Positions 31,122 to 41,360 of a stretch of DNA of 64,000 bases are shown one piece after another. The notes below the pieces were generated by a model. That model searched no databases and was not told the DNA's origin. It saw only the letters and a program-made list of their open reading frames with translations. Every line of letters begins with the position of its first letter. The first letter of the stretch is position 1. The stretch is from Gammaproteobacteria bacterium. GTDB taxonomy: Bacteria; Pseudomonadota; Gammaproteobacteria; Steroidobacterales; Steroidobacteraceae. The stretch is taken from positions 372,001-436,000 of the forward strand of contig CANGBB010000001.1 of the NCBI GenBank assembly GCA_947452065.1, in the 5' to 3' direction. The position numbers and the translations under genes are program-made.

Positions 31122-31819
31122 GCGGAGAAGCGGGCGAGATAATTGACGTCCGGTGCGCCGCCGACCTCAGCGGTGCGGGTCAGTGGGTTGTAATGAAGTC
31201 CGACCAGATCCTGAAGGGTCAGGCCGGCTGCCCGGGCAAATTGCGCCAGCTCGGATGGTTTCACTAGGCGCGCGAATTCGTGCGTACCTCGGGGCACCAG
31301 TTGCAGCAGATACTCCGCGGCAACGATGGCGCCGAGGAAGGCGCGCGCGTTGCGGTTGATGGTCGAGACCAGCACCGTGCCGCCGGGGCGTACCAGCCGT
31401 GCCAGTTCCTGCACCAGAGCTGCCGGGTCGGGTACATGCTCAATCATTTCCATGCAGCAGACCACATCGAACTGGCCGGCTTCACTGTCGGCCAGCGCCG
31501 CAGCGCTTTGCTCCCGATAGTCGATTTCCAAGCCCGTCGCGGCAGCATGCGCACGTGCTACAGCCAACATGTCAGTGGCTAGGTCAATGCCCGTCACCTT
31601 TGCGCCCAGACGGGACAGGCTTTCGGCAAACAAGCCTCCGCCGCAGCCGATATCTGCAACGCGTGCGCCAGCAAGTGGCACGCTGGCGGCAACCCATGCC
31701 ACCCGCGCCGGGTCGATTTCATGCAGGGTGCGGAACGGCCCTGATCGATCCCAAAAGGCATGCGCTAGGGCGCCGAACTTGGCCAGTTCGGCTGCATCCT
31801 GATTGGCTGGCTGTGTCAT
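31118..31819 (-). CDS. ubiG: Ubiquinone biosynthesis O-methyltransferase UbiG
   Basis: SAM-dependent enzyme doing both O-methylation steps of ubiquinone synthesis. The 233-residue product has AELAKFGALAHAFWDRSGPFRTLHEIDPARVAW (UbiG N-terminal signature), the SAM-binding VADIGCGGGLFAESLSRLG and HVPDPAALV. The start is taken at ATG 31819. It heads the minus-strand ubiG-mupP-yciK operon, divergent from gyrA. Confidence 0.95.
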   Translation of the reverse strand: MTQPANQDAAELAKFGALAHAFWDRSGPFRTLHEIDPARVAWVAASVPLAGARVADIGCGGGLFAESLSRLGAKVTGIDLATDMLAVARAHAAATGLEIDYREQSAAALADSEAGQFDVVCCMEMIEHVPDPAALVQELARLVRPGGTVLVSTINRNARAFLGAIVAAEYLLQLVPRGTHEFARLVKPSELAQFARAAGLTLQDLVGLHYNPLTRTAEVGGAPDVNYLARFSA

Positions 31820-31984
31820 CAGTAGGCGTCCGCAGTCGCGTATTTTCCGGCTCTGGCCGGGGGGATGGCAGTATAGCCGCAAAGCCGCCGCGGGGGCTGC
31901 GACCGCACGCTTCCCGAAGCCCGGATATGCTAGAATTCAAAGGCTTTTTTACCAGGCTTTGCGGAGTCGCTTCGAGGCCCATGC

Positions 31985-34597
31985 ATGACTGAATTCGCGC
32001 GCGAGATTCTGCCCGTAAACCTCGAAGACGAGATGCGGCAGTCCTATCTGGATTACGCCATGAGCGTGATTGTTGGACGTGCGCTGCCCGACGCCCGCGA
32101 CGGGCTCAAGCCCGTGCATCGGCGCGTGTTGTTCGCGATGCGCGAACTGGGCAACGAGTACAACAAGGCCTACAAAAAATCTGCCCGCGTGGTGGGCGAC
32201 GTTATCGGTAAATACCATCCGCACGGCGATAGCGCGGTGTACGACACGATTGTGCGCATGGCGCAGCCGTTCTCGATGCGGTATGTGCTCATCGACGGTC
32301 AGGGTAACTTCGGCTCCGTGGACGGCGATGCGCCGGCTGCGATGCGTTACACCGAAGTGCGGATGGCTCGCATTGCCGGCGAGTTGCTGTCGGACATCGA
32401 CAAGGAAACTGTCGATTTCGTCCCTAACTATGACGAATCCGAGCATGAGCCCGCTGTTCTGCCGGCGCGCATTCCCAATCTTTTGGTCAATGGTTCATCG
32501 GGAATCGCGGTCGGCATGGCGACCAATATCCCGCCGCATAATCTGACCGAGATCTGCAATGCCGCCCTGGAGTTGCTGGACAACCCGGAAATGACGCTGG
32601 CTGCGCTCATGCAGCATGTGCCTGGCCCGGACTTCCCAACGGCCGGCATTATCAACGGCGCGCAGGAAATCGCTACGGCCTACCAGACCGGTCGTGGCCG
32701 ACTCTCGATCCGCGCACGCGCAAGCATTGAGGAGATCGACGCGCGCACCGGCCGTCAGGCCATCGTCGTGACTGAGCTGCCGTATCAGGTGAACAAGGCG
32801 CGGTTGCTCGAGCGTATCGCCGATCTGGTGCGCAACAAGGAAATCGATGGCATTTCCGAGTTGCGTGACGAGTCCGACAAAGACGGCATGCGCATGGTCA
32901 TCGAGCTCAAGCGCGGCGAAGTTGGCGACGTCGTGCTCAATAACCTGTATGCCCAGACGCCGATGGAAACGGTGTTCGGCATCAATATGGTGGCGTTGCA
33001 GGATGGGCAGCCCAAGCTTATGGGCCTGCGCGAACTGCTGGACGTCTTCCTGCGTCACCGGCGTGAGGTGGTCACGCGGCGAAGCATTCATGATCTGCGC
33101 AAGGCGCGTGAGCGTGCCCATGTTCTCGAGGGTTTGGCTGTAGCACTGGCCAACATTGATGAAATGATTGCGCTCATCAAGGCGTCGTCAGCTCCGCCGG
33201 AGGCGAAGGCTGCAATGGTCTCGCGGCGCTGGAAGGGCGGTGCGGTTCCGGAGATGCTGGCGCGCGCTGGCGGCGTCAATACGCGGCCCGATGGACTGCC
33301 ACCCGGTTTCGGTCTCGATGCCGACGGTTACCAGCTCAGCGAAACCCAGGCGCAGGCCATTCTCGACATGCGCTTGCATCGGCTGACAGGTCTGGAACAG
33401 GACAAGATTCTCGCCGAGTACGGCGAACTGCTCGGTCAGGTCGTCGACCTGACCGAGATTCTCGCTAATCCTGAGCGCCTCAAGGCGGTTGTACGTCAGG
33501 AACTGATCGAAGTCCGTGATCAGTATGGCGACGCCCGTCGCACCGAGATCAACCGCGACCATTTGAATTTATCCACCGAGGATCTGATCGAGCCGCAGGA
33601 CGTGGTGGTGACGCTCTCGCATTCCGGCTATGCCAAGTCGCAGCCAGTGTCTGATTATCAGGCGCAGCGTCGCGGTGGTCGGGGAAAGAGTGCGGCCAGC
33701 GTCAAGGACGAGGACTTCATCGAGAAGTTCATCGTGGCTCACACCCATGACACGCTGCTGTGCTTCTCGAATCGTGGCAAGGTCTATTGGATGCGCGCGT
33801 TCGAACTGCCGCAGGCGGGGCGTGGCTCGCGCGGCAAGCCGATCGTTAACCTTCTGCCGCTGGAGGAGGGCGAGAAGATCAACGCCATCCTGCCTATCAA
33901 GCAGTTTGATGATCAGCGTCAGGTCTTCATGGTCACCAGTCTCGGTACGGTGAAAAAGACCGCGCTTTCGGCGTTCTCGCGGCCGCGTGCCAGCGGCATC
34001 ATCGCTGTCGATCTGAGAGATGATGATCGCCTGGTCAGCGTGGCTCTGACCAACGGTAGCAATGAAGTGATGCTCGTCAGTAGTCACGGCAAAGCAATCC
34101 GCTTCCATGAAGAAGAAGTGCGCGCTATGGGACGCGATGCGGCCGGCGTGCGCGGCATTCGGTTGGCGGATGATGCGCGGGTCATTGCGCTGATCGTGCT
34201 GGGCGAGGGGCATGTGCTCACCGCCTCTGAGACTGGCTACGGCAAGCTCACGCCGCTCGATGAATTCCCGGCGCATAGCCGAGGTGGTCAAGGCGTTATC
34301 GCTCTGCAGACTACTGAACGAAACGGGGCCACGGTCGCGGCGCTGCAGGTGCAGCCCACTGATGAGCTGATGCTCATTAGCTCCGGTGGCACTCTGGTGC
34401 GGACGCGGGTCGGCGATATCTCGGTAGTTGGGCGTAACACCCAGGGCGTGCGCCTGATCCGTCTCGATGAGGGCGACAGACTCAGCGGCGTGGAACGGGT
34501 TGATGCCCTGCCACTCGATGAGTCGGCTGACACGATTGAGGGCGCTCCGTCAGTCAGCGATGCGGGTGAGTCCACGGACTCCGCTCCCGCGCCCTGA
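31985..34597 (+). CDS. gyrA: DNA gyrase subunit A
   Basis: Type II topoisomerase subunit that cuts and rejoins DNA. The catalytic tyrosine is in [10 protein letters not shown]. The quinolone-resistance region reads [19 protein letters not shown], i.e. Ser83 and Asp87 (E. coli numbers) are wild type. The C-terminal beta-pinwheel is present with the GyrA box QRRGGRGKS. Length is 870 residues. An upstream TAGAAT (31931-31936) may be the -10 element. The ATG at 31981 is out of frame with the chosen ATG 31985. Confidence 0.97.
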   Translation: MTEFAREILPVNLEDEMRQSYLDYAMSVIVGRALPDARDGLKPVHRRVLFAMRELGNEYNKAYKKSARVVGDVIGKYHPHGDSAVYDTIVRMAQPFSMRYVLIDGQGNFGSVDGDAPAAMRYTEVRMARIAGELLSDIDKETVDFVPNYDESEHEPAVLPARIPNLLVNGSSGIAVGMATNIPPHNLTEICNAALELLDNPEMTLAALMQHVPGPDFPTAGIINGAQEIATAYQTGRGRLSIRARASIEEIDARTGRQAIVVTELPYQVNKARLLERIADLVRNKEIDGISELRDESDKDGMRMVIELKRGEVGDVVLNNLYAQTPMETVFGINMVALQDGQPKLMGLRELLDVFLRHRREVVTRRSIHDLRKARERAHVLEGLAVALANIDEMIALIKASSAPPEAKAAMVSRRWKGGAVPEMLARAGGVNTRPDGLPPGFGLDADGYQLSETQAQAILDMRLHRLTGLEQDKILAEYGELLGQVVDLTEILANPERLKAVVRQELIEVRDQYGDARRTEINRDHLNLSTEDLIEPQDVVVTLSHSGYAKSQPVSDYQAQRRGGRGKSAASVKDEDFIEKFIVAHTHDTLLCFSNRGKVYWMRAFELPQAGRGSRGKPIVNLLPLEEGEKINAILPIKQFDDQRQVFMVTSLGTVKKTALSAFSRPRASGIIAVDLRDDDRLVSVALTNGSNEVMLVSSHGKAIRFHEEEVRAMGRDAAGVRGIRLADDARVIALIVLGEGHVLTASETGYGKLTPLDEFPAHSRGGQGVIALQTTERNGATVAALQVQPTDELMLISSGGTLVRTRVGDISVVGRNTQGVRLIRLDEGDRLSGVERVDALPLDESADTIEGAPSVSDAGESTDSAPAP

Positions 34598-34658
34598 TGG
34601 TGTTGGTGTCGCTCGTTAACGTCCTTTTTGAACTCAACCTTTAAGTCATAGGAAATCC

Positions 34659-35738
34659 GTGCGCGTATTCAATTTTTCAGCAGGACCGGCGGCGTTGCCG
34701 CTTGAGGTGCTCGAGCAGGTTCGTGATGAGATGACGGACTGGCGCGGTGGTGGCATGTCGGTGATGGAAGTCAGTCACCGCGGCAAGGCCTTCGTGGCCT
34801 GTGCCCAGGAAGCCGAGGCCGACCTGCGCGAGCTACTCGCTGTGCCGGCCGGCTACAAGGTGCTGTTCTTGCAGGGCGGTGCCACAGCGCAGTTCGCGGG
34901 TGTGCCCATGAACATTGCGCGTCCCGATGCTACGGCTGACTACATCAACACTGGCGCATGGTCGAAAAAAGCCATTGTCGAGGCGAAGCGCTACTGCAAG
35001 GTGAATGTGGTCGCTGATATGGCGTCCGGAAATTACACCGCCGCACCAGTACAGTCGCAGTTGCAGCTCACTCCGGGCGCGGCGTACCTGCACTACACGG
35101 CCAACGAGACCATCGGTGGCGTGGAGTTTCCCTACGTGCCGAGCAGTGCAGCGCCGCTGGTCGTCGACATGTCTTCCAACATTCTCTCGCGTCCGCTCGA
35201 CGTCAGCCGATTCGGCATCATCTACGCCGGCGCGCAGAAGAATATCGGTCCATCCGGTCTGTGCATCGTCATTGTCCGTGAGGATCTGCTGGGCAAGGGA
35301 CAGCCTTTCACGCCGACGGTGCTCGATTACAACGTGATGGCGGCCGATGGCTCGATGAATAACACGCCGCCGACTTTCAGCTGGTATGTCGCAGGTCTTG
35401 TGTTCAAGTGGCTAAAGCGCCAGGGCGGATTGGCCGCCATGGAGCGACATAACCGTGCCAAGGCCGATTTGCTGTACTCGGCCATCGACGGCTCCGGCGG
35501 TTTCTACCGTAACCCGGTGGCACCTGAGTGCCGCTCTTGGATGAACGTGCCGTTCATCCTGCCCAATGAAGATTTGAACAAGCCTTTCCTGGCCGAAGCA
35601 GCCAAGGTCGGTCTGGTCAATCTCGAGGGTCACCGCTCAGTCGGCGGCATGCGTGCCAGCATCTACAACGCCATGCCCCTCGCAGGTGTTCAGGCGCTGG
35701 TCGGTTTCATGCGCGATTTCGCGCAGCGCAACGGTTGA
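34659..35738 (+). CDS. serC: Phosphoserine aminotransferase
   Basis: PLP enzyme of serine and pyridoxal-phosphate synthesis. The start is GTG (VRVFNFSAGPAALPLEVL), and the PLP lysine lies in YAGAQKNIGPSGLCIVIV. The active-site motif HYTANETIGGVEF is kept. 359 residues, typical length. It opens the serC-serA-pheA-hisC-aroA-cmk-rpsA series; a short gap of 61 bp separates it from gyrA, without a visible terminator. Confidence 0.96.
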   Translation: MRVFNFSAGPAALPLEVLEQVRDEMTDWRGGGMSVMEVSHRGKAFVACAQEAEADLRELLAVPAGYKVLFLQGGATAQFAGVPMNIARPDATADYINTGAWSKKAIVEAKRYCKVNVVADMASGNYTAAPVQSQLQLTPGAAYLHYTANETIGGVEFPYVPSSAAPLVVDMSSNILSRPLDVSRFGIIYAGAQKNIGPSGLCIVIVREDLLGKGQPFTPTVLDYNVMAADGSMNNTPPTFSWYVAGLVFKWLKRQGGLAAMERHNRAKADLLYSAIDGSGGFYRNPVAPECRSWMNVPFILPNEDLNKPFLAEAAKVGLVNLEGHRSVGGMRASIYNAMPLAGVQALVGFMRDFAQRNG

Positions 35739-35752
35739 GCGGAAAGAAGAAC

Positions 35753-36937
35753 ATGAGCTTTCGCATCCTTACATTGAACAATATCAGCCTGCGTGGGCTC
35801 GAGCGTCTGCCGCGGGAGCGCTATGAAGTAGCCTCCGAGATCGGTCACCCGCACGGGGTGTTGCTGCGCTCGGCTGATATGCACAAGTGGCCGGTGCCTG
35901 ATTCGCTGTTGGCGGTTGGGCGTGCTGGCGCCGGTACCAACAACGTTCCTGTTGCGGCCATGAGTGCTCGCGGTATCCCGGTGTTCAATGCGCCCGGTGC
36001 CAACGCCAATGCCGTGAAAGAGCTTGTACTGGCCAGCCTCTGGCTCTCCGCGCGCAACATCTGCCAGGGCTGGGATTTTGCCCGCGGACTGGTGGGCGAT
36101 GACAAGGCGCTGGAGGTAGCTGTGGAGGCTGGCAAGAAGAATTTTGTCGGTTTCGAATTGCCCGGTCGCACGCTGGGTGTCATTGGCTTGGGTGCCATCG
36201 GTGTCGAAGTGGCCAACAGCGCCATCGCACTTGGCATGAAGGTGCTCGGTTACGACCCGCAGATCACCGTGCAGCGCGCTTGGCAGCTGTCCTCGTCGGT
36301 CGAGCAGGCGTTGTCACTGGACGATCTCTTTGCCCGCAGTGACATGATCACGCTGCACGTGCCGCTGAATGACCATACCCGCGGGCTGGTAAATGCGGCA
36401 CGACTCAAACTGATGCCTAAGGGCGCTACCATCCTGAATTTTGCGCGCGGTCCCATCGTCAATGAGGCGGATATCGTTGCCGCTCTGGACGCCAAGTCTC
36501 TGAATGCCTACATCTGTGATTTCCCGACCAATGCAGTGAAGGGGCATCCGCGCGTCATCGCGTTGCCGCACCTGGGTGCTTCAACGCTCGAAGCAGAGGA
36601 AAACTGCGCTGTGATGGTGGCTGACCAGCTGCGCGACTTTCTCGAGAATGGCAACGTACGCAATGCAGTGAACTTCCCGGAGGCGGTCCTGCCGCGCGTT
36701 CCTGGAACCACGCGTATTGCCGTCGCAAACAGCAACGTGCCCAACATGGTCGGGCAGATTTCTACCTGCCTCGCTGGGGCGGGCATCAACATTGCAGACC
36801 TGTTGAACAAGTCGCGCGGTGAATTCGCCTATACGCTGATTGATGCCGATGGTCCCGTGGACGATGCACTGATTAAGCGTATACGTGAAATCAAGGGTGT
36901 GCTGTCAGCGCGCATCGTGGTCGGCGCGCCGGCCTGA
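35753..36937 (+). CDS. serA: D-3-phosphoglycerate dehydrogenase-type enzyme (variant active site)
   Basis: NAD-dependent 2-hydroxyacid dehydrogenase with a C-terminal ACT domain (about residues 320-394); 394 residues. The NAD motif GVIGLGAIGVEVAN, substrate arginine in NFARGPIVNEAD and catalytic histidine in LPHLGAST are present. The usual glutamate (FPTEP in E. coli SerA) is Asn here (DFPTN), with a shorter loop. This matches a subgroup I recall from Firmicutes and Bacteroidetes. Being 14 bp after serC strongly suggests a role in serine synthesis. The ATG at 35753 has GGAAAGAAGA upstream. Confidence 0.88.
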   Translation: MSFRILTLNNISLRGLERLPRERYEVASEIGHPHGVLLRSADMHKWPVPDSLLAVGRAGAGTNNVPVAAMSARGIPVFNAPGANANAVKELVLASLWLSARNICQGWDFARGLVGDDKALEVAVEAGKKNFVGFELPGRTLGVIGLGAIGVEVANSAIALGMKVLGYDPQITVQRAWQLSSSVEQALSLDDLFARSDMITLHVPLNDHTRGLVNAARLKLMPKGATILNFARGPIVNEADIVAALDAKSLNAYICDFPTNAVKGHPRVIALPHLGASTLEAEENCAVMVADQLRDFLENGNVRNAVNFPEAVLPRVPGTTRIAVANSNVPNMVGQISTCLAGAGINIADLLNKSRGEFAYTLIDADGPVDDALIKRIREIKGVLSARIVVGAPA

Positions 36938-36968
36938 GTCGCTGGGTAGTCACTGGACCGGGGGTCAC

Positions 36969-38090
36969 ATGGCGCAGAAGAAAGTGAAGCGGAAGGCCGC
37001 AGGGAGTCTTGAGACGATTCGCGCGCGTATCGACGCGCTTGACGCGCGACTCCATGCCCTGATCAACGAGCGGGCCGGACTGGCGCGCGCTGTCGGCGCC
37101 TCAAAGCACGCGGGTGGGCCGGCTACCGATTTCTATCGCCCGGAGCGCGAGGCGCAGGTGTTGCGCGCTGCTTTGGAGCGCAACCAGCGCGATAAGGGGC
37201 CGCTCACTGATACCGAAATTACCCGTCTTTTCCGCGAGATCATGTCGGCCTGCCTCGCGCAGGAGAAACCGCTGAAAGTGGCTTATCTGGGTCCGGAAGG
37301 TACCTACACTCAGGCCGCAGTGATGAAGCATTTCGGTCATTCGGTGCGTGCTCTGGCGCTGTCATCGGTTACGGAAGTGTTCCAAGACGTGGTAGCCGGC
37401 AGCGCGGATTTCGGCGTTGTTGCTGTAGAAAACTCTACCGAGGGCACGGTCACCAATACGCTGGATAATTTTCTCGGTAGTCCGCTGCACATCTGCGGCG
37501 AGGTCGAACTGCGCATCCATCACTGTCTGATGGGCAAGATGAAGCAGGCCCGAAAGGTTCTACGCGTGTGTGCGCATGCGCAGGCGCTGGCTCAGTGTCG
37601 CGGCTGGCTTGACGAACACCTGCCGCACGCCGAGCGGGTGGCCACAGCCAGCAACGCCGAGGGTGCGCGTCGTGCACGCGATGAATCTGGCACCGCGGCC
37701 ATTGCTGGTGAGACGGCCGCAGAGATCTACGGCCTGAATCTCATCGCCCAAGGTATCGAGGATCGTCCGGATAACACCACCCGTTTCCTCGTGATCGGCC
37801 GCAAGCTCCTCAAGCCGAGTGGAAAGGACAAGACTACGTTGCTCGTTGCGGCCCCGCACGGAGAGTCCTCGGGTGCGTTGTATCGCCTGCTTGAGCCACT
37901 GGCTCGCAATGGCATCAGCATGACGCGCATCGAGTCGCGGCCGTCTGGTCGAGGCAAGTGGCAATATGTGTTTTTCCTCGACATCGACGGGCATGCCGAC
38001 GATCCTCCTGTCGCGCGCGCGCTGAAGTCGCTTCGCGGACGCAGCTCGATGTTTCGAGTGCTGGGCTCTTATCCGCGCTCCGTGCTCTGA
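36969..38090 (+). CDS. pheA: Bifunctional chorismate mutase/prephenate dehydratase (P-protein)
   Basis: Converts chorismate via prephenate to phenylpyruvate. In the 373-residue product an AroQ-type mutase domain occupies about residues 13-95 (LETIRARIDALDARLHALINERAGLARAV). The dehydratase part follows from VAYLGPEGTYTQAAVMKHFG to NTTRFLVIG (TRF motif), and then an ACT domain containing ESRPSGRGKWQYVFF (ESRP Phe-binding motif) for feedback control. A basic 10-residue N-terminus precedes the mutase. GGGGTC precedes ATG 36969. Confidence 0.96.
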   Translation: MAQKKVKRKAAGSLETIRARIDALDARLHALINERAGLARAVGASKHAGGPATDFYRPEREAQVLRAALERNQRDKGPLTDTEITRLFREIMSACLAQEKPLKVAYLGPEGTYTQAAVMKHFGHSVRALALSSVTEVFQDVVAGSADFGVVAVENSTEGTVTNTLDNFLGSPLHICGEVELRIHHCLMGKMKQARKVLRVCAHAQALAQCRGWLDEHLPHAERVATASNAEGARRARDESGTAAIAGETAAEIYGLNLIAQGIEDRPDNTTRFLVIGRKLLKPSGKDKTTLLVAAPHGESSGALYRLLEPLARNGISMTRIESRPSGRGKWQYVFFLDIDGHADDPPVARALKSLRGRSSMFRVLGSYPRSVL

Positions 38091-38096
38091 GTGCCA

Positions 38097-39227
38097 ATGT
38101 CGCTGAAAGGCCCGGGTCGTCTGGTGGTTCCGGCGGTGCGCGCGCTCTCGCCCTATATTCCGGGCAAGCCGGTCAGTGAGCTGGAGCGCGAATACGGCCT
38201 GACCGACATCGTCAAGCTGGCGTCGAACGAGAATCCATGGCGGGCCAGCGAGGCGGCTCGCGCAGCGATGCGCGCGGCGGTCGATGACATCTGGCTGTAC
38301 CCAGACGGTAGCTCCTTTGAACTGCGCAATGAGCTCTCGCGCTTCCTGGGCGTGCCGATTGATTGCATCTCCATTGGCAATGGCTCGAATGATCTGCTGA
38401 TGCTGTTGGCTGAAGCAACGCTCTTGCCGACCCACAATGCCGTCTATTCGCAGTACGGCTTCGCGATCTATCCGCTGGTTATCAAAGCCACCGGTGCCGA
38501 GGCGCGTGAGGCCCCGGCGCTGCCAGCCAATAGCGCCATGCCCTTCGGACACGACCTGGATGCCATGGCAAGGTTGATCGACGGCTCGACGCGTCTGGTC
38601 TTCATTGCCAACCCGAATAACCCGACTGGCACATGGGTCGATAACGCGGCGCTTGAGCGTTTCATTGCGCAGGCGGGTCCCGACACGTTGGTCGTACTCG
38701 ACGAGGCTTACTTTGAGTATGCCCAAGGCTTTGGCGTGGCCGATGGCGTACGCTGGCTGGCGAAGTATCCGAATCTCGTAGTGTTGCGGACTTTCTCCAA
38801 GGCGTGGGGTCTGGCCGGAGTGCGGGTGGGCTATGCGCTGTCACATCCTGCGGTGGCGGATGCGCTTAATCGGTTGCGTCCAGCATTCAATGTCAACGTG
38901 ATCGGGCAGGTGGGTGCGCTCGCCTCGTTGCGTGATCCGTCCCATATGCAAGCTGGAATTGCGCAGTCGCTGACGGAATTGCGCTTCCTGCAAGAACAAC
39001 TCGATGCCCGCAAGCTCGCGACCGTGCCCACGGCAGCAAACTTCCTGCTGGTCCGTGTCGGGCCGCATGCGGCCAAGGTCTATGAGGCATTGCTCCGAGG
39101 CGGCGTAATCGTGCGCCCGGTCAGCGGCTATGGCTTGCCGGAGTACCTTCGCGTCAGCGTGGGGCTGCGGGTGCAGAACATTAAATTTTTGGAAACGCTG
39201 GATTCGTTGCGAGGTAGTTTGTGGTGA
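38097..39227 (+). CDS. hisC: Histidinol-phosphate aminotransferase (HisC2 type)
   Basis: PLP-dependent aminotransferase of class I/II fold; 376 residues. LASNENPWRASEAA, VFIANPNNPTGTWV, VVLDEAYFEYA and the PLP lysine region LRTFSKAWGLAGVRVGY are all visible. In pseudomonads the gene in this slot (hisC2) serves aromatic transamination, so it may act on phenylpyruvate as well as histidinol phosphate. ATG 38097 chosen; GTG 38091 directly abutting pheA is an alternative. Confidence 0.92.
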   Translation: MSLKGPGRLVVPAVRALSPYIPGKPVSELEREYGLTDIVKLASNENPWRASEAARAAMRAAVDDIWLYPDGSSFELRNELSRFLGVPIDCISIGNGSNDLLMLLAEATLLPTHNAVYSQYGFAIYPLVIKATGAEAREAPALPANSAMPFGHDLDAMARLIDGSTRLVFIANPNNPTGTWVDNAALERFIAQAGPDTLVVLDEAYFEYAQGFGVADGVRWLAKYPNLVVLRTFSKAWGLAGVRVGYALSHPAVADALNRLRPAFNVNVIGQVGALASLRDPSHMQAGIAQSLTELRFLQEQLDARKLATVPTAANFLLVRVGPHAAKVYEALLRGGVIVRPVSGYGLPEYLRVSVGLRVQNIKFLETLDSLRGSLW

Positions 39228-40531
39228 GTGGTGGTCCACGTTTCCGGGTGACTCCGGGTGCAAGTCTGCGGGGTGAGCTGCGGGTTCCTGGAGATAAATC
39301 AATCTCGCATCGGGCGCTGATGTTCGGCGGCATGGCTGAAGGCATCACTGAGATTGAAGGCTTTCTGGATGGTGAAGACTGCCTAGCAACATTGAAGGCG
39401 CTACAGGCGCTTGGTGTGCGCATCGAGAGGCCTGGTCCGCAGCGTGTCCGTGTGCATGGGGCCGGCGGTCGATTCAATGCACCCGTCGCGCCGCTGGACA
39501 TGGGCAACGCGGGTACGGCGATGCGCCTGTTCATGGGGCTGCTCTGCGGGCAGTCATTTAGCAGCGTGCTGGTGGGGGACCCATCGCTGTCGCGGCGGCC
39601 GATGGAGCGAGTCGCCCGTCCGCTTCGTCTCATGGGCGCTCGCATCGACACGACTGACGGACTGCCGCCGGTCACGCTCCATGGCGGGGCACGCTTGCAG
39701 GGCATCGATTATCGTCTGCCGGTGGCCAGCGCCCAGTTAAAGTCTGCGCTGCTTCTGGCCGGGCTTCATGCCGAAGGCATCACCCGCATCACTGAGCCAG
39801 CGATCACCCGCGATCACACCGAACGGATGCTGCGCGCTTTCGGTGTCGATGTGCGACAGGAGGGGCTGGCGGTCAGTGTGACCGGTGGTCAGAGACTGCG
39901 CGCCGTGCCCGTGGCCGTGCCCGGCGACTTTTCCTCGGCAGCGTTTTTCCTCGTAGCGGGTTGTCTGGCTGCCAACGATGGCCTGCTGTTGCGTAACGTC
40001 GGCATGAATCCCACGCGCACGGGTCTGATTCAAATGCTGCAGGCCATGGGTGGGCAGATTGAGATTCGTCCCGGCGATCCTAATGCGGCCGAACCGGTTG
40101 CCGACCTATTCGTCCGTCGCTCCCGGCTGCGCGGTATCCGTGTGCCCGAAGAACTGGTCAGTCTGGCCATCGATGAATTTCCCGTGTTCTTCATCGCCGC
40201 CGCAGCGGCTGAGGGTACGACTACGGTCACAGGCGCGGCCGAGCTGCGCGTGAAGGAAAGCGATCGGCTCGCAGTGATGGCCGAGGGGTTGGCCAGTCTC
40301 GGTGTGCGGCATGAATTGCACGCCGATGGCATCGTTATCCACGGCGGCCCCATCAGCGGCGGACGTATCGACAGTCATGGCGACCATCGCATTGCCATGG
40401 CCTTTGCCGTGTGCAGCCTCGTGGCTAGCGGCACCATCGAGATCAATGACGTGGCGAACGTTGCCACCTCATTTCCCGGCTTTGCGACACTGGCTCAGAG
40501 CATCGGGCTGCCGGTCGAATCCCTGCCATGA
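39221..40531 (+). CDS. aroA: 3-phosphoshikimate 1-carboxyvinyltransferase (EPSP synthase)
   Basis: Makes EPSP from shikimate 3-phosphate and PEP. Motifs: GDKSISHRALMFG (substrate lysine region), LDMGNAGTAMRLFMG, and RVKESDRLAVMAEGL with the catalytic Glu/Lys region. 436 residues, standalone. In pseudomonads this position often has a tyrA-aroA fusion; no TyrA domain exists here. GTG 39221 overlaps the hisC end. The LFMGLLCGQ stretch corresponds to the class II-like region but I do not infer herbicide tolerance. Confidence 0.95.
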   Translation: MVSGGPRFRVTPGASLRGELRVPGDKSISHRALMFGGMAEGITEIEGFLDGEDCLATLKALQALGVRIERPGPQRVRVHGAGGRFNAPVAPLDMGNAGTAMRLFMGLLCGQSFSSVLVGDPSLSRRPMERVARPLRLMGARIDTTDGLPPVTLHGGARLQGIDYRLPVASAQLKSALLLAGLHAEGITRITEPAITRDHTERMLRAFGVDVRQEGLAVSVTGGQRLRAVPVAVPGDFSSAAFFLVAGCLAANDGLLLRNVGMNPTRTGLIQMLQAMGGQIEIRPGDPNAAEPVADLFVRRSRLRGIRVPEELVSLAIDEFPVFFIAAAAAEGTTTVTGAAELRVKESDRLAVMAEGLASLGVRHELHADGIVIHGGPISGGRIDSHGDHRIAMAFAVCSLVASGTIEINDVANVATSFPGFATLAQSIGLPVESLP

Positions 40532-41214
40532 GCGCGCCCGTCGTCACCATTGACGGCCCCAGTGGTGCTGGCAAGGGCACGGTGGCCCGACTGCTGGCCA
40601 ATCGTCTGGGCTGGCATCTGCTGGACAGCGGCGCCCTGTATCGCCTTGTGGCCCTCGCTGGGGAGCGTTCCGGTCTGGATCCAGAAGACGTGGCGGGGCA
40701 TGCGCGGCTGGCCGGTGCGTTGGACGTTCGCTTCACCACCCGACCCGACGGGAGCGAGCGCATCGAGTTGGCGGGTCAGGACGTGGCACTGGCCATCCGG
40801 ACGGAGACGGCCGGGGCAGGGGCGTCCCGGGTCGCCCGCTGGCCGGAGGTCCGTCAGGCACTGCTGGCGCGCCAGCGCGGCTTTGCCGAATCTCCCGGTT
40901 TGGTGGCCGATGGGCGGGACATGGGCACCGCAATCTTTCCCGACGCGCCGCTCAAGATATTCCTGACCGCAAGTGCCGAGGAGCGGGCGATCAGGCGCCA
41001 TAAGCAGTTGAAAGAGAAGGGGGTCGCTGTTAACCTTGCCGACCTTTCGCGCGAGATAGAAGCGCGCGACCGGCAGGATTCGACGCGGTCCGTATCCCCG
41101 CTCAAGCCCGCCAGCGACGCGCTGCATGTCGACTCTTCGGCGCGCAGTCCGCTGGAGGTCGTCGCGGTGATCTGGCAGCACGGCGCAGCGCGCGGGCTCT
41201 GGCCCACCGCCTGA
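40528..41214 (+). CDS. cmk: Cytidylate kinase
   Basis: Phosphorylates CMP and dCMP. P-loop [15 protein letters not shown] at the start, the CMP-binding insert region ([34 protein letters not shown]) and a long helix with [21 protein letters not shown]. 228 residues. It overlaps aroA by 4 bp. aroA-cmk-rpsA is a conserved gammaproteobacterial order. Confidence 0.96.
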   Translation: MSAPVVTIDGPSGAGKGTVARLLANRLGWHLLDSGALYRLVALAGERSGLDPEDVAGHARLAGALDVRFTTRPDGSERIELAGQDVALAIRTETAGAGASRVARWPEVRQALLARQRGFAESPGLVADGRDMGTAIFPDAPLKIFLTASAEERAIRRHKQLKEKGVAVNLADLSREIEARDRQDSTRSVSPLKPASDALHVDSSARSPLEVVAVIWQHGAARGLWPTA

Positions 41215-41360
41215 ATGGGCGGCGCGCAGTATCCGGACGGAACGGTTTTTTTGCAGAAGGTGGAATTCGCCTGGATGGCAAATTCCGTGTAACAGGTATA
41301 CCCGGTGGCAAAGGATTGCACTCGGGACTGAAAACTGGCCCCAGCGGGCCGCGAGAGAAC

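Noticed and set aside
31925-31936. TATGCT/TAGAAT as gyrA promoter
   Set aside because: No acceptable -35 at 16-18 bp, so not listed as a separate promoter.
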